Positions 8,542-15,003 of a stretch of 18,423 nt of DNA are shown here, piece by piece. The notes under the pieces are model-generated. The model did not search any database and was not told the origin of the DNA. It was given only the letters and a program-made list of their open reading frames with translations. A program made the translations under genes and the position numbers. Position 1 is the first letter of the stretch. Every line of letters starts with the position of its first letter. Source of the DNA: JAZNUH01 sp045592225 (lineage in GTDB: Bacteria > Bacillota > Clostridia > UMGS1883 > UMGS1540); the NCBI GenBank assembly GCA_045592225.1, contig JAZNUH010000010.1, forward strand, positions 1 through 18,423, in the 5' to 3' direction.

Positions 8542-9942
8542 CTAAAATCCAAAATAATTTTTGGCATTATAATAGCTAATTCCGCTTATAATGTCACCCA
8601 GTGCATCTAAATCACAGGGGTATTCACCATTTTCAACCCATTCACCAATAAGGTTACACATAATTCTTCGGAAGTATTCGTGACGGGGATATGACATGAA
8701 GCTTCTTGAATCGGTAAGCATACCTACAAATCTTCCTAAAAGACCAAGGTTTGCAAGCGACTTCATCTGTTCTGTCATACCATCTCTCTGATCGTTGAAC
8801 CACCAACCGGAACCAAACTGTATTTTACCTGGAACATCGCTTGACTGGAAGCAGCCGAGCATTGTGCCTAAAACGTAATTATCCTTAGGATTTAATGTGT
8901 AAAGGATTGTCTTGGGCATCATATCTTTCTTATCAAAAGAATTTAGAAGAGCTGCTAAAGGTGCTGCTATACTTAAATCGTTTATTGAATCAAAGCCTGT
9001 GTCAGGACCAAGAATATTGAACATTCTTGTATTGTTGTTTCTAAGTGCACCGATGTGAAGCTGCATTGCCCAGCCAAATTTATGATACTGCTGTGCAAAG
9101 AATGTGAGAATATATGTTTTGTATCCGTCTTCTTCGTTAGCAGTAACAGTTTCGCCTGCCATTGCTTTTTTGAAGATTGCTTCAACTTCTTCTTCGCTGA
9201 TTTCAGCATAAGGAACACCCGCAAGCGCATGGTCGGATACACGGCAACCCATTTCGTTAAAGAATTCAATTCTCTGTGCCAGCGCGTTTTTGAGATCTGA
9301 AAGCGTGCTGATTTTCATATTGCATACTTCTGCCAGCTTGCCAATATAGGGAACAAATTCGGGCAAGGCAATTTCAACAGCTTTGTCAGGACGAAAAGCA
9401 GGTAAAACTTTTGTTTTGAGTTTTCCGTCAGCTTTGATTTTGGCATGATATTCAAGTGTATCCAGCGGATCGTCTGTTGTACATATAACTTCAACATTTG
9501 ACATTGTTATAAGGCCCTGTGCAGAAAAACCGTCTGTTGCAATCATTTTGTTTGCTTCATCATATATTTCTCTGGCGGTTTCTTCATTCAGTATTTTATC
9601 AATACCAAAAAAGCGTTTGAGTTCAAGGTGTGTCCAGTGATACAGGGGATTGCCTATTGCATATTTAAGTGTTTTTGCAAAGGCAAGGAATTTTTCAAAG
9701 TCGGGTTTATCGCCTGTCATATAATCCTCGGGAATACCGTTTGAGCGCATTGCTCTCCATTTGTAGTGGTCTCCGCCAAGCATTATTTCAGTTATACTTT
9801 TAAAACGTCTGTCCTCACAGATTTCTTTGGGACTTAAATGGCAATGGTAGTCTATAATGGGTAAGTCTTTTGAAAACTTATTATAGAGTAAAACCGCCGT
9901 TTCGTTTTTGAGCATAAAGTTATCATCCATAAATTTTTTCAT
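8542..9942 (-). CDS. uxaC: Uronate isomerase (glucuronate/galacturonate isomerase)
   Basis: Isomerises D-glucuronate to D-fructuronate and D-galacturonate to D-tagaturonate, the first step of hexuronate catabolism. It belongs to the amidohydrolase-like superfamily. The family start MKKFMDDNF is present, followed by DYHCHLSP with the metal-site histidines H33 and H35, CTTDDP, QLHIGALRNNNTR and TDSRSFMSYPRHEYFRR. The start is set at ATG 9942 (466 residues), matching the family N-terminus. An in-frame GTG at 9954 would add four residues but sits only 2 bases after AAAGG, so it is unlikely. The AAAGG is 14 bases from the chosen ATG, so the ribosome binding site is weak. It heads a unit with argC and argB behind a strong promoter. 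The usual partners uxaB/uxuB, uxaA/uxuA, kdgK and kdgA are not in the window. Nearby secreted glycan-binding proteins are on another transcript. Confidence 0.96.
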   Translation of the reverse strand: MKKFMDDNFMLKNETAVLLYNKFSKDLPIIDYHCHLSPKEICEDRRFKSITEIMLGGDHYKWRAMRSNGIPEDYMTGDKPDFEKFLAFAKTLKYAIGNPLYHWTHLELKRFFGIDKILNEETAREIYDEANKMIATDGFSAQGLITMSNVEVICTTDDPLDTLEYHAKIKADGKLKTKVLPAFRPDKAVEIALPEFVPYIGKLAEVCNMKISTLSDLKNALAQRIEFFNEMGCRVSDHALAGVPYAEISEEEVEAIFKKAMAGETVTANEEDGYKTYILTFFAQQYHKFGWAMQLHIGALRNNNTRMFNILGPDTGFDSINDLSIAAPLAALLNSFDKKDMMPKTILYTLNPKDNYVLGTMLGCFQSSDVPGKIQFGSGWWFNDQRDGMTEQMKSLANLGLLGRFVGMLTDSRSFMSYPRHEYFRRIMCNLIGEWVENGEYPCDLDALGDIISGISYYNAKNYFGF

Positions 9943-9982
9943 TATGTATATCACAGCCTTTCAATTATTTTTCTAGTATATA

Positions 9983-10011
9983 ATTATATAACAAATTGAA
10001 TATTTTGTAAA
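9983..10011 (-). promoter_or_regulatory. Sigma-A-type promoter for uxaC-argC-argB
   Basis: On the minus strand TTTACA (10006-10011) and a perfect TATAAT (9983-9988) are separated by exactly 17 bases, and the -10 ends 40 bases before the uxaC ATG. It lies in the 80-base gap between dprA and uxaC. A 14-base palindrome (9977-9990) covers the -10, but in such AT-rich sequence this may be chance. Confidence 0.75.
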
Positions 10012-10022
10012 TACTTTAAACT

Positions 10023-11186
10023 TCAGTTTCTGACATAATTTTTACCGGGCAGTTCCTTTATTTTGCCCTTTATTTGCAAAATAGTTATTACTGCATTAAC
10101 CTTTGCTGTATCCAGCCCGGAAACCCTGCAAAGAGTGTCGATATGTACCGGATCGTGTTTTATATTTCTTAAAATAAGCTGTTCGTTTTGACTTTCTTCG
10201 CCGTTTTGTATGTATTCAACGCAGCCTTCGGTTATGGTTTCGGGTTGTTTAGGTTCCTTTTTTCTGTAAAACTCTTCAACGTCCTGCTTATTTATAAACA
10301 TATCGGGATAGCGCTTTAAATATTCTTCTAAAATATCTTCTGCACCATTTAAAAGTATTGCACCGTTTTTGATAAGGTCATTTGTTCCTTTTGAAAAGGG
10401 TCTATTAATGTCTCCGGGCAGAGCAAAAACATCTCGACCCTGCTCTGCTGCATAACCCGCAGTAATGAGAGAGCCACTTTTATGTCTTTGCGCCTCAATG
10501 ATTGCAACACCTAATGACATACCGCTTAAAATTCTGTTTCTTATAGGAAAATTCCTTGCGTTTGGTGGTGTATTAAAAGGATATTCGCTTATAACGAGAC
10601 TATTTCTGAAAAGGCGTCTTCTCAGTTCTTCATTACCTTTTGGATAATCAACATCCAGACCGCAGGCTGCAACCGCAATGCTTTTACCACGCGCAATAAG
10701 CGCGCCTTCGTGTGCAGCAGAGTCTATTCCAAGAGCGGTTCCGCTTACGATGGTCATTCCTGCAAGTGCAAGTTCGCGTGAAATATCTCTTGCAGCATTT
10801 GTTCCGTATGCTGTTGCTTTACGTGCACCAACCATAGCAAACATTGCTTGTTGTTTTAATAAATTAATATTACCTTTTGCATAAAACAGAATTGGACGTG
10901 CAGGGATTTGCTTTAAACGCTCCGGATAAAAATCATCTGTACACTCGATAAATTCAACGCCCCGTTCCTGAGCAAGCTCATATTCTTTTAAAGCTGGGGA
11001 GAGGTTTTTGTTCAGGAGAGATTGTATATCTGTATTACGCTTAAGTATGCCGCTTTCTTTGTATGCAATTTTATCTGCATCATATACACTTTTCACATCA
11101 CCAAAATAATCTATTAGTTCAGCAGCAGTACGTGCAAACAAATTTTCTTTCATATTCAGCCATATACTATAAATAATTTTGTTCAT
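10023..11186 (-). CDS. dprA: DNA-processing protein DprA (Smf)
   Basis: Binds incoming single-stranded DNA and loads RecA during natural transformation; it is also widespread in species not known to be competent. A SAM-like N-terminal part precedes a Rossmann-like core with GARKAT (120-125), SGTALGIDSAAHEGAL (148-163), CGLDVDYPKGN, SEYPFNTPP and SGSLITAGYAAEQGRDVFALPG. The last 60 or so residues look like the DprA winged-helix domain. The start is set at ATG 11186 (387 residues) because GAGGTG lies 6 bases upstream. An in-frame ATG at 11204 would place that ribosome binding site inside the gene. The frequent partner topA is not beside it. No terminator was seen between its stop and the uxaC promoter, so some read-through into uxaC is possible. 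Confidence 0.95.
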   Translation of the reverse strand: MNKIIYSIWLNMKENLFARTAAELIDYFGDVKSVYDADKIAYKESGILKRNTDIQSLLNKNLSPALKEYELAQERGVEFIECTDDFYPERLKQIPARPILFYAKGNINLLKQQAMFAMVGARKATAYGTNAARDISRELALAGMTIVSGTALGIDSAAHEGALIARGKSIAVAACGLDVDYPKGNEELRRRLFRNSLVISEYPFNTPPNARNFPIRNRILSGMSLGVAIIEAQRHKSGSLITAGYAAEQGRDVFALPGDINRPFSKGTNDLIKNGAILLNGAEDILEEYLKRYPDMFINKQDVEEFYRKKEPKQPETITEGCVEYIQNGEESQNEQLILRNIKHDPVHIDTLCRVSGLDTAKVNAVITILQIKGKIKELPGKNYVRN

Positions 11187-11190
11187 TTTT

Positions 11191-11220
11191 TTCACCTCGT
11201 ACATATAAATTTACTATAAT
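11191..11220 (+). promoter_or_regulatory. Possible promoter for the M23 peptidase operon
   Basis: TTCACC (11191-11196) and TATAAT (11215-11220) are 18 bases apart, upstream of the gene at 11306. The -10 is perfect but the -35 matches TTGACA at only four positions, and it overlaps the dprA ribosome binding site on the other strand. The gap 11221-11305 is AT-rich with no hairpin or other signal I can support. Confidence 0.3.
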
Positions 11221-11305
11221 ACGCTAAAAAAGTAAAGACTTTTTATTTACTCACTGGACAAAAAAAGAAAAATGATTTATTATTAAAGGAGTAAAAAAGA
11301 ACTAA

Positions 11306-12163
11306 ATGAATAATTGCTTGCAAAAGAAACGTTTTTCTATCATTTCACCCTTGCCGCTTACTGTTACAAAAGACAAAGAAATTTATAAAGAACTAAAAAA
11401 CGATAATGTTTACCATGCAAACAAAATACAATTTTGGGGCATAGCTGATAAAATACATATACCGTGGAAAACAGTATACAAAATTTTTATTGCATTGTTA
11501 CTTGCAGTTTTTTTGTGTGTAGCTGCACAGTTTGTTCAAACAGGATATGACGTTTATGTTGACGGAAAATACATAGGAGTATCAAAAGGGTATATTAAAG
11601 CTGATGTAACACCGTTTTATTATCTTAAAATAGTTTCTGAAGATGATTTAACACCAGAAGCAAATTTGAAGAAAAACATAGAGTCGATTGTTGACAAACC
11701 TGTTATGCCAACCACAATAAACCATCAAATAGAGTTATCTCATGAGAATGATGAGGTGGCGCAGGAGGTTATATCACAAGATGATTTTTTTGGCACAGGT
11801 TGTTTTATTGCTCCTGTACAAGCACCGGTTACATCATATTTTGGCTCAAGGTGGGGGAGAGTGCACGAAGGAACAGATTTTGGAGCTACGGAAGGTACTG
11901 CGATAGTTGCAGCAGATAACGGAATTGTTTCATTCAGCGGATGGCAAGACGGTTATGGTAACTTTGTGATTATTGATCACCAAAACGGATTCGAGACCTG
12001 CTATGCGCACTGCAGCGAATTATATGTAACACAAGGGTGCAATATCCGTTCCGGAGATGTTATTGCTTCAGTTGGTAATACCGGAAACAGTACAGGTCCG
12101 CACTTGCATTTTGAAGTACGTTATAACGGTAACCCTGTTGATGCACTTTCATATATACAATAG
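11306..12163 (+). CDS. Membrane-anchored M23 (LytM-type) peptidase
   Basis: Likely cell-wall endopeptidase cleaving peptide cross-links of peptidoglycan. The protein has 285 residues, with a cytoplasmic N-terminal part of about 55 residues and one transmembrane helix (about 59-77). A short stretch with YVDGKYIGVSK follows, then a linker and a C-terminal M23 domain (about 170-285). The zinc ligands are all present: H187 and D191 in HEGTDFG, and H268 in HLHFEVR (H266 is the usual catalytic His). The protein is therefore probably active. The only nearby in-frame start is ATG 11306, preceded directly by a stop; AAAGGAG is 14 bases upstream, longer than usual. ung follows 18 bases after its stop, so they probably share a transcript. 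The architecture fits SpoIIQ-like proteins, and spoVAE lies downstream, but it equally fits a general division or growth hydrolase. The protein family call is firm, the role is not. Confidence 0.9.
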   Translation: MNNCLQKKRFSIISPLPLTVTKDKEIYKELKNDNVYHANKIQFWGIADKIHIPWKTVYKIFIALLLAVFLCVAAQFVQTGYDVYVDGKYIGVSKGYIKADVTPFYYLKIVSEDDLTPEANLKKNIESIVDKPVMPTTINHQIELSHENDEVAQEVISQDDFFGTGCFIAPVQAPVTSYFGSRWGRVHEGTDFGATEGTAIVAADNGIVSFSGWQDGYGNFVIIDHQNGFETCYAHCSELYVTQGCNIRSGDVIASVGNTGNSTGPHLHFEVRYNGNPVDALSYIQ

Positions 12164-12181
12164 ATAAAAAGGAGAATTAAT

Positions 12182-12856
12182 ATGGTTAAACTGGGTAATG
12201 ACTGGGATAATTACATAGGTGAGGAATTTGCTAAACCATACTACCTTCAATTACGTGAATTTTTAAAAAAGGAGTATGCTAACCATACAGTGTATCCTGA
12301 TATGCATAATATTTTTTCGGCAATTAAAACTGTACCTTATTCTGAGGTGAAAGTGGTCATATTAGGTCAGGATCCATATCATGGTCCGGGTCAGGCACAT
12401 GGGATGTGCTTTTCTGTAAACAAAGGAGTTGCTATACCACCGTCATTGCAGAATATATACAAAGAAATTGTAAATGAAATGGGTGGGTACATTCCCGATA
12501 ATGGTTATCTTATGCCATGGGCTGAACAAGGAGTACTTCTTTTAAACACAGTATTAACAGTTCGTGGCGGAGAAGCAAATTCGCATAAAGGTAAGGGCTG
12601 GGAAGAATTTACTGACAAAATTATTTCTGAACTTAACAAAAGGGAAGACCCGATTGTATTTCTGCTATGGGGTGCAAACGCTAAATCAAAATTATCTCTT
12701 ATAGATGAATCAAAACATAAATGCCTTACAGCAGCACACCCAAGTCCGTTATCAGCGTACAACGGTTTCTTTGGATGTGGGCATTTTGAAATTGCAAATG
12801 AATTTTTAATATCACAAATAAGAAATCCTATTGACTGGCAGATACCCAACGTATAA
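12182..12856 (+). CDS. ung: Uracil-DNA glycosylase (family 1)
   Basis: Removes uracil from DNA arising from cytosine deamination or dUTP incorporation, starting base-excision repair. It has 224 residues, usual for the family. GQDPYHGPGQAHG holds the catalytic Asp64 and His67. LLLNTVLTV contains the Asn of the uracil pocket, and AAHPSPLSA (His186) is the DNA-intercalation loop. The ATG follows GGAG at 7 bases. It is transcribed after the M23 peptidase gene, and spoVAE begins 42 bases downstream with its own possible promoter overlapping the ung stop. Confidence 0.98.
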   Translation: MVKLGNDWDNYIGEEFAKPYYLQLREFLKKEYANHTVYPDMHNIFSAIKTVPYSEVKVVILGQDPYHGPGQAHGMCFSVNKGVAIPPSLQNIYKEIVNEMGGYIPDNGYLMPWAEQGVLLLNTVLTVRGGEANSHKGKGWEEFTDKIISELNKREDPIVFLLWGANAKSKLSLIDESKHKCLTAAHPSPLSAYNGFFGCGHFEIANEFLISQIRNPIDWQIPNV

Positions 12857-12880
12857 TAAATATTCCTGCAGGGCATAATG
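12851..12880 (+). promoter_or_regulatory. Putative sigma-G promoter for spoVAE
   Basis: GTATA (12851-12855) fits the sigma-G -35 consensus GHATR. After exactly 18 bases, CATAATG (12874-12880) matches the -10 consensus CATWHTA at six of seven positions. It overlaps the end of ung. The predicted transcript would begin at or near AGGAGG (12886-12891), a very short leader. Sigma-G control of spoVA genes is established in Bacillus; its use here is inferred from sequence alone. Confidence 0.42.
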
Positions 12881-12898
12881 CTTACAGGAGGGATGATA

Positions 12899-13252
12899 TT
12901 GAATTATTTTAATGCATTCTGGGTAGGTGGATTAATTTGTGTTGCAGGTCAAATTCTTATCGATAAAACAAAATTAACACCTGCCCGCATTCTTGTAACC
13001 TTTGTTTCAGCAGGAGTATTGCTTACGCTCATCGGAGTTTACGAGCCTATTGTTAAGTTTGCAGGTGCAGGCGCAACAGTGCCAATAACAGGGTTTGGAT
13101 ATTCACTGTGTAAAGGGGTTATGAAGGCAGTTGCCGAAAAGGGTATATACGGTATTTTCTATGGGGGTTTTGCAAGCGTTGCTGCGGGTCTGGCAGCTGC
13201 TGTGCTTTTTGCTTTCACAGCAGCCCTGGTTTTTAAACCAAAAATGAAATAG
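12899..13252 (+). CDS. spoVAE: Stage V sporulation protein AE, DPA channel subunit
   Basis: Integral membrane protein of the SpoVA complex, which moves Ca-dipicolinic acid into the developing spore and lets it out at germination. The 117 residues hold about four hydrophobic segments and the family signatures GGLICVAGQILIDKTKLTPAR and FAGAGATVPITGFGYS. The start is set at TTG 12899 because AGGAGG (12886-12891) is 7 bases upstream and the protein then begins LNYFNAFWVGG, as in the family. An in-frame ATG at 12878 lies before that ribosome binding site and inside the predicted -10. ATG 12893 is almost touching it. Unusually, the gene is not in line with spoVAC and spoVAD: it sits behind ung and converges on spoVAD. 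Confidence 0.9.
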   Translation: MNYFNAFWVGGLICVAGQILIDKTKLTPARILVTFVSAGVLLTLIGVYEPIVKFAGAGATVPITGFGYSLCKGVMKAVAEKGIYGIFYGGFASVAAGLAAAVLFAFTAALVFKPKMK

Positions 13253-13280
13253 TTCGGTACATGTACCGAACTATTTTTTT
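13250..13280. terminator. Convergent terminator overlapping the spoVAE stop
   Basis: A perfect 24-base palindrome (13250-13273) includes the spoVAE TAG and would fold into a 10-pair stem with a CATG loop. Seven T follow (13274-13280), which suits the plus strand. On the minus strand the sequence after the stem (TTTCATTTTT) is also U-rich, so it may serve spoVAD too. The two genes' stop codons are only 26 bases apart. Confidence 0.82.
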
Positions 13281-14298
13281 AAATATTTCTGTCAAATACT
13301 ACAGCATGGGCGATTCCAGGTATACTTTGACCTTGTTGACTACTTGTTGGACTCATAAGTGCTCCAGTTGCGATAAACAGTACTCTTTCAAGCTTTCCTG
13401 AAATAATTTGAGGTAAAATGTGCCCGCAAAGAACCGATGCACTACATCCGCATCCACTTCCTCCAGAGTGCGTATCCTGAGTTTTTGCATCAAAAATCAT
13501 TGTGCCGCAATCATTATAATTTTTAGTTATATTAATGCCTTCTGCATCCGCAAGTTCGATGGCTATTTTTTTGCCCAGACAGCCTAAATCGCCTGATAAG
13601 ATAAGATCATAATCTTTGGGTTTTCGACCTGTGTCATCAAAATGTGCCTTCAGAGTTGATATAAACGCAGGTGCCATTGCAGCGCCCATATTTGCTGTGT
13701 CTTTAATGCCTTTGTCAACTATTTTTCCTGTTGTTATATGCGTGATGTAGGGAGGAGTGGAGTTTTTCCCTACACACACAGCACCACAACCTGTTACTGT
13801 CCATTGTGCAGTTGGAGTTCGTTGTCCTCCGTATTCTAAAGGAAACCTGAACTGTTTTTCGGAAGAACAAAAATGGCTGCTTGCTACTGCAAGCGAGTTT
13901 TCTGCAAAATCTCCGTCCACAAGCATTGCAGCAACGGATAAGCCTTCTGCCATAGTAGAACATGCCCCGTATATTCCAATGAAAGGGATCTCCTTGTCTT
14001 TAAGAGCAAAGCTTGTGGCTGTGCATTGGTTTAAAAGGTCTCCTGCAATTACATAATTTATATCACTGTACGAAACCGATGTTTTTTTTACACACAAATC
14101 AATTGTTTCGGAAATAAGCTGACTTTCTGCCTTTTCCCACGTTGCTGCACCAAAAGATGCATCATTTTCTATTTTATCAAATGAATTGCCGAGAGGACCT
14201 TCACCTTCTTTTTGCCCTACAACCGCTGCAAATCCCTTAACGGACGGAGGGTTTGAAAAAATGATAGTTTGACCACCTATTCTTTTTTTATTGTTCAT
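13279..14298 (-). CDS. spoVAD: Stage V sporulation protein AD, DPA-binding subunit
   Basis: Soluble thiolase-fold protein of the SpoVA complex that binds dipicolinic acid and is thought to act at the cytoplasmic side of the channel. It has 339 residues, usual for the family. The thiolase-like core contains GIYGACSTMAEG with Cys113, SSHFCSSEKQFRFP, GQRTPTAQWTVTG and GSGCGCSASVL. The ATG follows GAGGT at 7 bases. The spoVAC stop lies 9 bases before the start and overlaps this ribosome binding site, so the two are probably translated in coupled fashion. Its 3' neighbour should be spoVAE in the usual clostridial order, but here spoVAE lies on the opposite strand. Confidence 0.97.
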   Translation of the reverse strand: MNNKKRIGGQTIIFSNPPSVKGFAAVVGQKEGEGPLGNSFDKIENDASFGAATWEKAESQLISETIDLCVKKTSVSYSDINYVIAGDLLNQCTATSFALKDKEIPFIGIYGACSTMAEGLSVAAMLVDGDFAENSLAVASSHFCSSEKQFRFPLEYGGQRTPTAQWTVTGCGAVCVGKNSTPPYITHITTGKIVDKGIKDTANMGAAMAPAFISTLKAHFDDTGRKPKDYDLILSGDLGCLGKKIAIELADAEGINITKNYNDCGTMIFDAKTQDTHSGGSGCGCSASVLCGHILPQIISGKLERVLFIATGALMSPTSSQQGQSIPGIAHAVVFDRNI

Positions 14299-14307
14299 AT
14301 AATTACC

Positions 14308-14751
14308 TCACATTAAAAAAAAGTATACTAATCCTGCTATTGATGAAGAAAGTATTCCATATACGATAACAGGACCTGCAACCACAAACATTTTTGCTCC
14401 TACACCGAGAATATAACCCTCTGATTTAAATTCTATTGCAGGGGCTGTAATTGCATTGGCAAAGCCTGTGATTGGTACTAATGTACCTGCACCCGCATAC
14501 TTGGCTAAATTGTCATACATATCAAGTCCTGTAAAAAGTGCACTTAAAAATATAAGTGTCATAGAAGTGATCCCTGATGAAATTTCAATAGAAAATCCGT
14601 TTCGTAAATAAAAACATTTTATACATTCGCCCAGAAGGCAGATAGTTCCACCTATAATAAAGGCAAAGAAAATGTTTTTGGTTATGGGTGACGGCTTGCT
14701 TTTTTTAGAGACATATGTTTCGTATTCTTTGTTTGTATAGTTTTTATCCAT
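14308..14751 (-). CDS. spoVAC: Stage V sporulation protein AC, DPA channel subunit
   Basis: Integral membrane protein of the SpoVA complex; the Bacillus homologue has been described as a mechanosensitive channel for dipicolinic acid release. Of 147 residues, the first 25 or so are hydrophilic (MDKNYTNKEYETYV and on). About four membrane segments follow, with FLSALFTGLDMYDNLAKYAG and TLVPITGFANAITAPA, shared in outline with SpoVAE. The ATG follows GAGGTG at 4 bases, a little close. That ribosome binding site lies inside the end of the small ORF upstream, whose stop is 3 bases before this ATG. It therefore appears to be the second gene of a small ORF-spoVAC-spoVAD unit. Confidence 0.97.
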   Translation of the reverse strand: MDKNYTNKEYETYVSKKSKPSPITKNIFFAFIIGGTICLLGECIKCFYLRNGFSIEISSGITSMTLIFLSALFTGLDMYDNLAKYAGAGTLVPITGFANAITAPAIEFKSEGYILGVGAKMFVVAGPVIVYGILSSSIAGLVYFFLM

Positions 14752-14754
14752 ATT

Positions 14755-14883
14755 TCACCTCGTTATTTTGATTAAAAGAGCTTCAGCAGGCATTTTTGCA
14801 TCAAGCTTGTTATAATAGCAATAAATTGCATAAATAAATATAATAAATAACACAAAAATAAACGTAAATGTATTTCTTTTCAT
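14755..14883 (-). CDS. Small single-pass membrane protein upstream of spoVAC
   Basis: ORF of 42 codons. The ATG at 14883 is preceded by a perfect AGGAGG (14892-14897) at 8 bases, among the best ribosome binding sites in the window. The stop TGA at 14755-14757 falls inside the spoVAC ribosome binding site. The peptide starts MKRNTF, has one strongly hydrophobic segment (about residues 6-24, rich in Phe, Ile and Tyr), and ends with a charged tail including KMPAEALLIKITR. The likely topology is N-terminus in, tail out, or a signal anchor. I do not recognise the family. Its position, good initiation site and overlap with spoVAC argue for a real gene, possibly a SpoVA accessory. It could also be a translated leader that couples initiation of spoVAC. 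It is too short for most gene finders. Confidence 0.68.
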   Translation of the reverse strand: MKRNTFTFIFVLFIIFIYAIYCYYNKLDAKMPAEALLIKITR

Positions 14884-14902
14884 AAGAAATTCCTCCTGCA
14901 TA

Positions 14903-14932
14903 TATTATTTCTATAAAAAATTTGCATTATTC
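14903..14932 (-). promoter_or_regulatory. Putative sigma-G promoter for small ORF-spoVAC-spoVAD
   Basis: On the minus strand GAATA (14928-14932) fits the -35 consensus GHATR. After 18 bases, AATAATA (14903-14909) matches CATWHTA at six of seven positions, with the leading C replaced. The distance from the -10 to AGGAGG is 5 bases, the same as in the candidate upstream of spoVAE. The missing C and the AT-rich setting lower confidence. Confidence 0.4.
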
Positions 14933-14943
14933 TTAAATTTGCT

Positions 14944-14972
14944 TTGAACATTGACGAAATAAGTGGTATAAT
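14944..14972 (+). promoter_or_regulatory. Sigma-A-type promoter for ruvCAB
   Basis: TTGAAC (14944-14949), 17 bases, then a perfect TATAAT (14967-14972) preceded by TGG, an extended -10. It ends 31 bases before the ruvC start. It lies 11 bases from the divergent spoVA promoter candidate, so the two units share a compact control region. Confidence 0.75.
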
Positions 14973-15003
14973 ATAAGCATATATAAAAACGGAGGTTTTT
15001 CGT

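Noticed and set aside
9977..9990. 14-base palindrome over the uxaC -10 as a repressor site
   Set aside because: It is made only of A and T and arises readily around TATAAT; it does not match an ArgR or UxuR/ExuR-type operator that I could recognise.
11221..11305. Sigma-F-like -10 (GGACAAAAAA) upstream of the M23 gene
   Set aside because: The -10 is close to GGNNANANTR, but no GYATA-type -35 lies at 15-16 bases; the nearest resemblance is 19 bases away and poor.
12863..12872. CCTGCAGG palindrome between ung and spoVAE as a terminator or operator
   Set aside because: It is only 8 bases with no T run and falls within the spacer of the promoter candidate; probably chance.
12505..12876. Open frame of 123 codons opposite ung and the ung-spoVAE gap
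   Set aside because: It overlaps the conserved half of ung on the other strand; the peptide shows no recognisable domain and has no upstream ribosome binding site.
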